DNA of 8,848 nucleotides, taken from the NCBI GenBank assembly GCA_003445715.1, contig DMCS01000077.1:19859-28706 (forward strand), read 5' to 3'. The position numbers were made by a program, and so were the translations under genes. The notes under the pieces were generated by a model, which saw nothing but the letters and a program-made list of their open reading frames with translations, had not been told where the DNA came from and searched no databases. The DNA is from Candidatus Mesolinea sp. (GTDB lineage Bacteria; Chloroflexota; Anaerolineae; Anaerolineales; Anaerolineaceae). This document shows positions 1-5,433 of this stretch, one piece after another; the first letter of the stretch is position 1; each line of letters begins with the position of its first letter.

Positions 1-471
1 AGTAAAAATGAACTCCTGCGCTTAGTTGATTTGCTTGCAGCGCACTACCAAGCTTTGCATGGAATCCGAGTGCAACGCATTAAGGATAAGCTTCAGTTGA
101 TCACTGCTCCAGAGCATGCCGAGCTCATCGAGCAACTCTGGGGGCTCGAAGTCAGCACGCGGCTATCGCAGCCGGCGCTGGAGGTGCTCGCTATCATCGC
201 GTTTAAGCGCATGACCACGCGGCCAGAAATTGAGAACATTCGCGGCGTGAACAGTGATTCGGTGGTGAAAAGTTTATTAGCAAAAGGTCTTATCGAAGAG
301 TTAGGCCGTTCTGATGCCCCAGGCAGGCCGATTTTATACGGGGTGACGCCAGAATTTTTGCAATATTTTGGGCTCGAGTCCCTCGATCAACTTCCGCCAA
401 TTGACTTGGAAGCACTTTCGGGTTCTGGGAGACCTGAAGAAAATCGCGAAATGAGGGTATTAAAAGACTAA
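1..471 (+). CDS. scpB: Segregation and condensation protein B, 5'-truncated by the window edge
   Basis: ScpB is the winged-helix kleisin-associated subunit that, with ScpA, joins SMC to form the bacterial condensin acting in chromosome compaction and segregation. The frame is open from base 1, so the gene begins upstream; a TTG at 31 is internal and is not a credible start. The visible 156 residues include the family's typical segments: HGIRVQRIKDKLQLITAPEH (end of the first winged helix), then LSQPALEVLAIIAFKRMTTR and the IRGVNSDSVVKSLLAKGLIE helix-turn-helix of the second winged domain, then GRPILYGVTPEFLQYFGL. The C-terminus is short and acidic/polar, as is usual. The TAA stop shares one base with the ATG of the following pseudouridine synthase gene (TAATG), so the two are probably translationally coupled. 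The scpA-scpB-rluB order is common in bacteria, so scpA is the likely upstream neighbour (inference). The family call is secure. Confidence 0.93.
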   Translation, partial: SKNELLRLVDLLAAHYQALHGIRVQRIKDKLQLITAPEHAELIEQLWGLEVSTRLSQPALEVLAIIAFKRMTTRPEIENIRGVNSDSVVKSLLAKGLIEELGRSDAPGRPILYGVTPEFLQYFGLESLDQLPPIDLEALSGSGRPEENREMRVLKD

Positions 472-1214
472 TGGCAAAAGAGCGTGTTCAAAAACTTTTA
501 GCTGCCGCCGGAATAGGTTCTCGCAGAGCTTGTGAAGCTCTGATTGAGGCTGGGCGTGTGAAGGTCAACGGCCAGGTGATTCATTTGGGTGATAAGGCTG
601 ACCCTGAAAAAGATACGATTACGGTGGATGGGAAAGTAATCCGCCCACCCAAACAGAAAATTTACATAGCGTTAAATAAACCTAAAGGCTATTTATCGGA
701 CATCGATGAAACCCACCCCAAACCGACCGTGTTCGACCTCGTAGATGTCCCCGAGCCGCTTTTTTCAGTAGGTCGGTTAGATTTGGATAGCGAGGGCTTA
801 ATCCTCTTGACAAACGATGGCGAGTTAGCCAATCGCTTGACACATCCCCGTTATCGCCACGAAAAGGAATACGAGGTGTTTGTGATTAAACAGCCTGATG
901 AAGAACAGTTGGCGATTTGGCAGCGGGGGGTGGTGCTTGAAGATGGCTACCGTACCTTGCCAGCCAAAGTGGAAGTGATCAAACGCGCGAATAATGGAGC
1001 TTGGCTGCGTATCATCATGCGCGAAGGGAAGAAGCGCCAGATTCGGAAAACGGGGGCACGGATTGGCTTGCCTGTAGGTCAAATCAAGCGCGTCCGCATC
1101 GGCACAATTAAGTTGGGCTCCTTGCGCAGCGGTGAATGGCGCTATCTAACTCCTGCAGAAATTCGTCGGCTGAGGGTTTATGCCGGATTGGAAAAAGAGG
1201 AAAAGCACTCCTAA
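471..1214 (+). CDS. rluB: RluB/RsuA-family rRNA pseudouridine synthase
   Basis: This 247-residue enzyme isomerises a specific uridine of ribosomal RNA to pseudouridine. An N-terminal S4 RNA-binding domain (about residues 4-50, RVQKLLAAAGIGSRRACEAL and GRVKVNGQVI) is followed by the RsuA-type catalytic domain. The catalytic Asp is D104 in GRLDLDSEGLILLTNDGELA, and the C-terminal substrate-binding motif EGKKRQIRKTGARIG lies near residues 185-199. Length is normal for the RluB/RsuA/RluE/RluF group. The ATG at 471 overlaps the scpB stop by one base and has GAGGG at 453-457, somewhat far upstream, consistent with coupling to scpB. I favour RluB (23S rRNA, equivalent of U2605) over RsuA because of the scpB neighbourhood. 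The target base itself cannot be read from the sequence. The gene is convergent with the membrane-protein gene, whose stop lies 7 bp away. Confidence 0.88.
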   Translation: MAKERVQKLLAAAGIGSRRACEALIEAGRVKVNGQVIHLGDKADPEKDTITVDGKVIRPPKQKIYIALNKPKGYLSDIDETHPKPTVFDLVDVPEPLFSVGRLDLDSEGLILLTNDGELANRLTHPRYRHEKEYEVFVIKQPDEEQLAIWQRGVVLEDGYRTLPAKVEVIKRANNGAWLRIIMREGKKRQIRKTGARIGLPVGQIKRVRIGTIKLGSLRSGEWRYLTPAEIRRLRVYAGLEKEEKHS

Positions 1215-1226
1215 ATCCTCATTAGG
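1210..1226. repeat. Small inverted repeat containing both convergent stop codons
   Basis: CCTAA (1210-1214) and TTAGG (1222-1226) form a perfect 5-bp inverted repeat around a 7-base loop. The left arm contains the rluB TAA stop, and the right arm contains the TAA stop of the opposite gene. There is no GC-rich stem and no T-run, so this is at best a weak hairpin. No better terminator is visible between the convergent genes. Confidence 0.35.
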
Positions 1227-1938
1227 ACTTTGTGCCAAACTCACTTAGAGCTGCATTAATCTGCTCGAGCTGCTCCTCAGAGAGTGGCTTTTCGCAGCTC
1301 TCGCGGTCGATACGGCGGATGTAACGTTTGAGTTCCGGCAAGTCAACCAAAGGAATTGGCGCTTCACTGACATCACCAATCTGCGTGTTTTTCATCAACA
1401 CCACCAAAACGTGGTTAATCGGTGGCTGCTCTTCTTCTGGAATACCCTTGGAAGCTAAAAAGCTGCGAATAACTGCTTCATCCGCCAAGGCTTCACGATC
1501 AGGCTTACCTATCCCTTCCTGGCCAAAAACCTTCATAAGAAAATTCCCGCCCTGTTGTTTCCATTTACCGTTGATGTACGATATTTTTCCCCTAGCAGTC
1601 AACGGGATGGGAACCCAAATGTGACAAGGACCGACCAAGAGCATGGGAATTGGGCTGGTGTACACATAAAAAGTGTATTCTCGCCGAAGCTTTTCGAGTG
1701 CGGTGGCAAAGATTTCATCAAAACGCGGGTTACGGCCAAAACGATTGGTGAAATACATGCCGATTTGGGAGAGAATGAAACCAACGATCAGGGCGGCATA
1801 GGACCACAAGATGCGTGAAATATCTCCTCCAAAGGCGAGAACTAGCCCAATGATAAGGATTATCAGACTGCCATAAGTACAAATTTGGCCGATGGTTTTG
1901 TTGCGTTTGATAAATTTATCATTTCGAATAATGTTCAT
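1222..1938 (-). CDS. Two-helix membrane protein with a degenerate NERD-like cytosolic domain
   Basis: The protein has 238 residues and I recognise no named family with certainty. Two hydrophobic helices (about residues 17-37 and 42-63) form an N-terminal membrane hairpin. Both termini are probably cytosolic, because Lys/Arg flank the pair on the outer sides (KFIKRNK before, NRFGRNPR after). The soluble part (about 70-210) has the outline of a nuclease-related (NERD) domain: LLVGPCHIWVPIPLTARGKI followed by YINGKWKQQGG, a helical stretch, then NHVLVVLMKN. At the place where NERD proteins carry an acidic residue and an E/D-x-K motif, this protein reads VPIPLTARGKI, so the putative nuclease residues look lost. 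The C-terminus (219-234, LSEEQLEQINAALSEF) is probably a helix. The ATG overlaps the plsX stop as ATGA, so translation is likely coupled to plsX. Coding is well supported; function is unknown and the NERD resemblance was judged by eye. Confidence 0.75.
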   Translation of the reverse strand: MNIIRNDKFIKRNKTIGQICTYGSLIILIIGLVLAFGGDISRILWSYAALIVGFILSQIGMYFTNRFGRNPRFDEIFATALEKLRREYTFYVYTSPIPMLLVGPCHIWVPIPLTARGKISYINGKWKQQGGNFLMKVFGQEGIGKPDREALADEAVIRSFLASKGIPEEEQPPINHVLVVLMKNTQIGDVSEAPIPLVDLPELKRYIRRIDRESCEKPLSEEQLEQINAALSEFGTKS

Positions 1939-2948
1939 GAATTTAACTCTTTCGTGTTATTAAAGGTGATTGATTTGCGTAATGATTCTAACAAATTCAG
2001 TTCTATGGCAATGCAAGCTTGATTGATGGCACTAACCATTGCTTTTGCGTCTGAGCGGCCGTGGCCCACAAAAACCAAACCATCTAAGCCCAAAAGCGGT
2101 GCAGCGCCGACTTCGGATGGATCAATTAGTTTTCTTACAGAATCGAAAGCAGGTTTGGCTAAAAGCGCGCCCAGCTTTGTGCGGGTGCTGCGCATCAATT
2201 CTTCTTTGAGCGATTCAAACAGAAGTTTGCCCAAAGCTTCACTTGATTTCATCAACACATTCCCGGTAAATCCATCAGTGACTGCCACATCCACTTTACC
2301 GCCAAAGAACTCTTTGCCTTCGATATTTCCGATGAATCCAGGTACTTGTTGGCGCATTAACGGGCCAGCTTCGCGGACAAGGTCGTTTCCTTTGCCCTCC
2401 TCTTCTCCATTGGAAAGCAGCCCGACAGTTGGGTTCGTGCGGTTGAGCATAATTCTGGCATAAACTTGACCCATCTGTCCAAATTGCACCAGGAATTCAG
2501 GCCGGCACTCGGCGTTAGCACCGACATCTAAAATAACCGCTTTGCCACCCTTCACCGGAAAAGTTGTGCTCAAGCATGGGCGGATTACGCCAGGCATGAG
2601 TCCGAAGATCTTGGTACCAAAGTACATCGCCATGCCAGTGTTCCCGGCGGTAACAAAGGCTTGGGCTTCGCCCTTCTTCACTAGGTCCATGCCGACTTGC
2701 ATCGTGTTTTGCTTCTTGGCGCGGGCTTCTTGGATGTGGTCGCTCATGTCAATTGCCTCAGGAGCGTGCACAATGCGGATGTGGGATTTATCACCCGGTT
2801 GGGCGGCTAAACTGGAGGAAAGGGTTTGCTCATCCCCAACGAGAATCAAGTCAATATCATCAGTTTGTGTGCTGAGCACGGCTGCAGCTAACTCGGGTTT
2901 AGGGCGTTCATCGCTGCCCATCGCGTCTAGAACAATAGTTTTTCTCAT
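1935..2948 (-). CDS. plsX: Phosphate acyltransferase PlsX
   Basis: PlsX converts acyl-ACP and phosphate to acyl-phosphate, the donor used by PlsY to acylate glycerol-3-phosphate in phospholipid synthesis; it is a peripheral membrane enzyme. The 337-residue length is typical. Visible family motifs are LDAMGSD at residues 7-13 (canonical DAMGGD with a Ser), FVTAGNTGMAM (98-108), ILDVGANAECRPEFLVQFG (139-157), GLLSNGEEEGKGND (176-189), VAVTDGFTGNVLMKSSEALG (221-240) and LDGLVFVGHGRSDAKA near the C-terminus. The ATG at 2948 is preceded by AAGAGG (2955-2960) with 6 bases between, a good ribosome binding site. Its stop overlaps the start of the next gene as ATGA. plsX is often beside fabH/fabD or rpmF; none of these is here. 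Upstream, the 60-bp gap to the divergent tRNA gene must hold any promoter of its own; I see only weak candidates there. Confidence 0.95.
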   Translation of the reverse strand: MRKTIVLDAMGSDERPKPELAAAVLSTQTDDIDLILVGDEQTLSSSLAAQPGDKSHIRIVHAPEAIDMSDHIQEARAKKQNTMQVGMDLVKKGEAQAFVTAGNTGMAMYFGTKIFGLMPGVIRPCLSTTFPVKGGKAVILDVGANAECRPEFLVQFGQMGQVYARIMLNRTNPTVGLLSNGEEEGKGNDLVREAGPLMRQQVPGFIGNIEGKEFFGGKVDVAVTDGFTGNVLMKSSEALGKLLFESLKEELMRSTRTKLGALLAKPAFDSVRKLIDPSEVGAAPLLGLDGLVFVGHGRSDAKAMVSAINQACIAIELNLLESLRKSITFNNTKELNS

Positions 2949-2972
2949 TTATAACCTCTTAGTTATGATTGC

Positions 2973-3000
2973 TTGACATATAAGCCAGGCAAGTTATAAT
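2973..3000 (+). promoter_or_regulatory. Consensus sigma-70 type promoter of the tRNA-Leu gene
   Basis: TTGACA (2973-2978) and TATAAT (2995-3000) are separated by 16 bp. Both hexamers match the consensus at all six positions. The usual start point about 7 bases after the -10 box falls near A3007, only about 3 bases before the mature tRNA 5' end at 3010. A strong promoter is expected for a stable RNA gene. Confidence 0.82.
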
Positions 3001-3009
3001 TTTTTTACC

Positions 3010-3091
3010 GCGCTGGTGCTGGAACTGGCAGACAGGCATGGTTGAGGGCCATGTGGCGCAAGCCGTGGGGGTTCAATTCCCCCCCAGCGCA
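3010..3091 (+). tRNA. tRNA-Leu with anticodon GAG
   Basis: This is a complete class II (long variable arm) cloverleaf. The acceptor stem GCGCTGG (3010-3016) pairs perfectly with CCAGCGC (3084-3090), and A3091 is the discriminator base. The D stem is CTG/CAG (3019-3021 with 3033-3035) around a loop GAACTGGCAGA. The anticodon stem CATGG/CCATG (3037-3041 with 3049-3053) encloses TTGAGGG, placing anticodon GAG at 3044-3046, which reads CUC and CUU. The variable arm TGGC-GCAA-GCCG (3054-3065) closes on a GNRA-type tetraloop. The T stem is GGGGG/CCCCC (3067-3071 with 3079-3083) around loop TTCAATT. The 3' CCA is not encoded (A is followed by TCA), so a CCA-adding enzyme is needed. It has its own promoter and terminator. 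Confidence 0.97.
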
Positions 3092-3093
3092 TC

Positions 3094-3116
3094 AGGCAGG
3101 TTCAACCTGCCTTTTT
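3094..3116 (+). terminator. Intrinsic terminator of the tRNA-Leu transcript
   Basis: AGGCAGG (3094-3100) pairs with CCTGCCT (3106-3112) around TTCAA, and the pairing can extend inward by further T-A pairs. It is followed by a T-run at 3112-3116. It begins 2 bases after the tRNA discriminator and ends 3 bases before the stop codon of the convergent peptidase gene. Read from the other strand the hairpin has no T-run after it, so it should terminate only the tRNA. Confidence 0.85.
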
Positions 3117-3119
3117 AAT

Positions 3120-4541
3120 TTAAGGAAACTCTCGGTAAAACCAAGTCCACGGGTTTACCGGCGTGCCGTTAATGTCAATCTCAAAGTGCAAATGCGGGCC
3201 GGTTGAGCGCCCTGTGTTACCCAAGATGGCAATCCGTTGCCCTGGCTGGACGACTTCACCTACCTCCACTAAGATCTCGGATAAGTGCATATAAATCGAA
3301 TAAACACCTAAACCGTGATCGATGATCAGTAAATTCCCGCGAACCAATTGGTTAGGTAAGATGGCAGCTACAGTGCCCGTTGCGGGGGCAAAAACATCCG
3401 TACCTTCACAATAACCGAGGTCAATACCGGTATGGTAATACACTTTATCGCTGCCGTTATAGGTGCGTCGGCTGCCAAAATCTGCATTTACGCAGCCTGA
3501 ACCGGCAATAGGGTATTTAAATGCGCCGTTCCACTGTTTTACAGGGGTTACTTTTGTAACAATCTCCCTAACTCGGGCATCTTCCTCAGCAATTTCTGGG
3601 GAATCAATAGTCTCCGGATCGACTAACAAGTCGATACTGCTCTGGAAGTTCCCCGGTTTGATGATCACCCACTGGTCAAAGTTGTAGGTGATATTTTCTG
3701 CAGAGGTCACTGTTATTTTGAGAGGATAGGCACCGGGTGCTTGCAAAGCGTTAATTCCGCCAAAAGCTACGAGCTCTCCATTTTCATACGGGAAAAAAAC
3801 TGCTGAGTTACCTGCTAACTCTGCGCTAATTGAGACATTCTCGGCAGTCTCAGCCTTCAACACGTAAGTCTCCCCTTGCCTTAGGGGAAGATTATCTATA
3901 TTTATCGAACGAATGCCAGGGATAGCTAATACTTCGGTAGCTTCTTGACCGGAATGGTAGAAATAGGGGTCGAGAGGCAGAGCCAAGTTGGGTGAACTCA
4001 GTTGGTTGAGTCGGGCTAACGACCAGGGGTTTTGACCGGATAACAAAGCTAACTCTAACCATGATTGCCCAGGCGTGAGAGCAGGAAGCGTCTGCAGATC
4101 CTGCGTAACTTCAGAAGTGGTGAGTGCAATTCGCCTGCCGACAAAGAGCTCTGATTGGCTGGTGAATTTATTCAACTTAGCAAGGCTTGTGGGGTCTGAC
4201 TGCGTCCGCCGGCTCAGGCTGCGCAAGTTTGCACCGAGCGGGATGTATTCTGTTGTAAGCGTTCCTTGCATCCCTTCCAAGCCGGGGATCAGCAGACGGT
4301 CGCCTATCAGAAGCATATCTCCATTACTGAGCCCATTGACAGCCAAAATTTCGTCCACTGTGGTGTAGAACTGATTGGCAATGTAGGAAAGCGTATCCCC
4401 AGATTGCACGATATATACTGGTAAGGTCTCATCTTGGGCAGCTACAGGCTCAGCCAAGATGGGAGTGTGTATAATTGAAAGAACAAGCAATGCTAAAAAG
4501 ATTTTTTGCGCTATTTTAAGTAAATGGTTTTGTCTGCACAT
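3120..4541 (-). CDS. Secreted LysM and M23-family cell-wall peptidase
   Basis: This is a predicted exported zinc metallopeptidase (LytM/NlpD type) that would bind peptidoglycan and cut or regulate its peptide bridges. From the ATG at 4541 it has 473 residues. A signal peptide (about 1-36) has a basic start and a hydrophobic IFLALLVLSII core; possible cleavage is after ILA or VAA. One clear LysM follows (about 42-86, YIVQSGDTLSYIANQFYTT to LLIGDRLLIPG). Two further segments (about 99-142 and 152-197) look like decayed LysM copies. A beta-rich, Ig-like stretch (about 205-297) and an acidic linker lead to the M23 domain (about 347-467). Zinc ligands appear as H370 and D374 (HTGID) and H452 (HLHFE); H419 (MHLSE) and H450 complete the catalytic set. 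Cys350 and Cys378 could form a disulfide. A GTG at 4550 is an alternative start; I prefer the ATG because GGTG lies 6 bases before it. The gene is divergent from xth, and I see no convincing promoter in the short gap. Confidence 0.9.
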   Translation of the reverse strand: MCRQNHLLKIAQKIFLALLVLSIIHTPILAEPVAAQDETLPVYIVQSGDTLSYIANQFYTTVDEILAVNGLSNGDMLLIGDRLLIPGLEGMQGTLTTEYIPLGANLRSLSRRTQSDPTSLAKLNKFTSQSELFVGRRIALTTSEVTQDLQTLPALTPGQSWLELALLSGQNPWSLARLNQLSSPNLALPLDPYFYHSGQEATEVLAIPGIRSINIDNLPLRQGETYVLKAETAENVSISAELAGNSAVFFPYENGELVAFGGINALQAPGAYPLKITVTSAENITYNFDQWVIIKPGNFQSSIDLLVDPETIDSPEIAEEDARVREIVTKVTPVKQWNGAFKYPIAGSGCVNADFGSRRTYNGSDKVYYHTGIDLGYCEGTDVFAPATGTVAAILPNQLVRGNLLIIDHGLGVYSIYMHLSEILVEVGEVVQPGQRIAILGNTGRSTGPHLHFEIDINGTPVNPWTWFYREFP

Positions 4542-4593
4542 CACTAACACCAGCTGTAAAGTTTACCATAGGCTGGAAGAATTCAAATCTTGT

Positions 4594-4598
4594 GGAGG
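4594..4598 (+). promoter_or_regulatory. Ribosome binding site that fixes the xth start
   Basis: GGAGG lies 6 bases before the ATG at 4605. Upstream in-frame candidates (TTG at 4590, ATG at 4599) sit before or directly against this site and cannot use it, so 4605 is the supported start. Confidence 0.85.
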
Positions 4599-4604
4599 AT
4601 GTTG

Positions 4605-5366
4605 ATGAAGATAACGACTTGGAACGTCAACGGGTATCGCGCAGTCCTGAAAAAGCAGGCGTTAGATTGGGTTAAGGATTACCAGCCAGATGTGCTTTGC
4701 TTGCAAGAAATTAAAGGCAGACCAGAGCAGTTCCCAGAAGAGCAGCGTGAAATTCCGGGTTACCAATCCTTTTGGAACCCTGCAATGCGCCCTGGCTATA
4801 GCGGCACAGCCGTTTTTTATCGCGTGGAACCGAAGGAAATTACGACTGGCATCGGGGTAGAGGAATTTGATGCCGAGGGGCGTGTGATCCGCTTACGTTA
4901 CCCTGATTATTTTCTTTACAACGTTTACTTCCCGAATGGCGGCGAGGAAAATCGGCGCGTACCCTTCAAATTGGAGTTCTATGCCCGGCTGCTAGACGTT
5001 ATTGATGAGCACCATCAAAAGGGCGAAAACGTCATCATCACTGGAGACTTTAATACAGCCCATAACGAGATCGACCTTGCCAGACCGAAGGAAAACGAAA
5101 AAAACACGGGATTTTTACCCGAAGAACGCGTATGGATAGATAAATACCTTGCGCATGGTTTGGTGGATGTTTTCAGGCATCTTTATCCGAATGCGGTGCG
5201 CTACACATGGTGGACCTACCGCATGCATGCCCGCGAGAAGAATATTGGTTGGCGCTTGGATTATTTTTTGGTCAGCGAAAGCCTGGTGCCAAGGGTTGAA
5301 GATGTGGTCATCATGGATGAAATCATGGGCTCTGATCATTGCCCGGTAACGCTTATTATTCATTAA
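4605..5366 (+). CDS. xth: Exodeoxyribonuclease III (AP endonuclease, ExoIII family)
   Basis: This Mg-dependent DNA repair enzyme cleaves 5' of abasic sites and removes 3' blocking groups during base excision repair in the cytoplasm. The protein has 253 residues, normal for the ExoIII branch of the exonuclease/endonuclease/phosphatase fold. The catalytic set is visible in order: N7 in TTWNVNGYRA, E35 in LCLQEIKG, Y107 in YNVYFPNGGEENRR, D148 and N150 in ITGDFNTAHNEIDLARPK, D219 in WRLDYFLVS, and D244-H245 in GSDHCPVTL. The phrase TGFLPEERVWID is also typical of ExoIII. The start is set by GGAGG at 4594-4598. The gene is divergent from the M23 peptidase gene and convergent with the gcv operon. 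The hairpin at 5396-5416 can serve as its terminator, although the T-run on this strand is poor (GTGTAGTTTG). No promoter close to consensus was found upstream. Confidence 0.95.
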   Translation: MKITTWNVNGYRAVLKKQALDWVKDYQPDVLCLQEIKGRPEQFPEEQREIPGYQSFWNPAMRPGYSGTAVFYRVEPKEITTGIGVEEFDAEGRVIRLRYPDYFLYNVYFPNGGEENRRVPFKLEFYARLLDVIDEHHQKGENVIITGDFNTAHNEIDLARPKENEKNTGFLPEERVWIDKYLAHGLVDVFRHLYPNAVRYTWWTYRMHAREKNIGWRLDYFLVSESLVPRVEDVVIMDEIMGSDHCPVTLIIH

Positions 5367-5374
5367 TAACCATC

Positions 5375-5390
5375 ACTACAAAACTACAAA
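5375..5390. repeat. Perfect 8-bp tandem duplication
   Basis: ACTACAAA occurs twice head to tail (5375-5382 and 5383-5390), just after the xth stop and beside the shared terminator. The second copy supplies AAACTACA (5381-5388), which is the inverted partner of TGTAGTTT (5418-5425) on the other side of the terminator hairpin. Confidence 0.7.
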
Positions 5391-5416
5391 GAAAAAGCCG
5401 GAGGTTTACTCCGGCT
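5388..5416 (-). terminator. Intrinsic terminator of the gcv operon, shared with xth
   Basis: AGCCGGAG (5396-5403) and CTCCGGCT (5409-5416) form a perfect 8-bp GC-rich stem with a 5-base loop. On the minus strand the stem is followed at once by a U-rich tract (TTTTTCTTT, 5396 down to 5388), a textbook terminator 18 bases after the gcvPB stop. On the + strand the downstream tract is weaker, so it is bidirectional in form but better for gcv. Outer arms AAACTACA (5381-5388) and TGTAGTTT (5418-5425) could extend the stem around an asymmetric internal loop. Confidence 0.88.
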
Positions 5417-5433
5417 GTGTAGTTTGTTTAACT

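Noticed and set aside
1328..1818. Plus-strand open frames opposite the membrane-protein gene
   Set aside because: They are antisense shadows: they overlap a well-supported minus-strand gene and show no domain features or ribosome binding sites.
2023..2976. Two plus-strand open frames of about 145 codons opposite plsX
   Set aside because: plsX carries all its family motifs on the minus strand. The opposite frames give Ser/Pro-rich translations typical of antisense reading.
3094..3116. The tRNA terminator acting also for the M23 peptidase gene
   Set aside because: On the minus strand the hairpin is followed by GATGCGC rather than a T-run, so intrinsic termination in that direction is unlikely.
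4590..4604. Longer N-terminus for exonuclease III from the TTG at 4590
   Set aside because: It would place GGAGG inside the coding region. ExoIII proteins typically begin at MKI-TTWNVNG, as given by the ATG at 4605.
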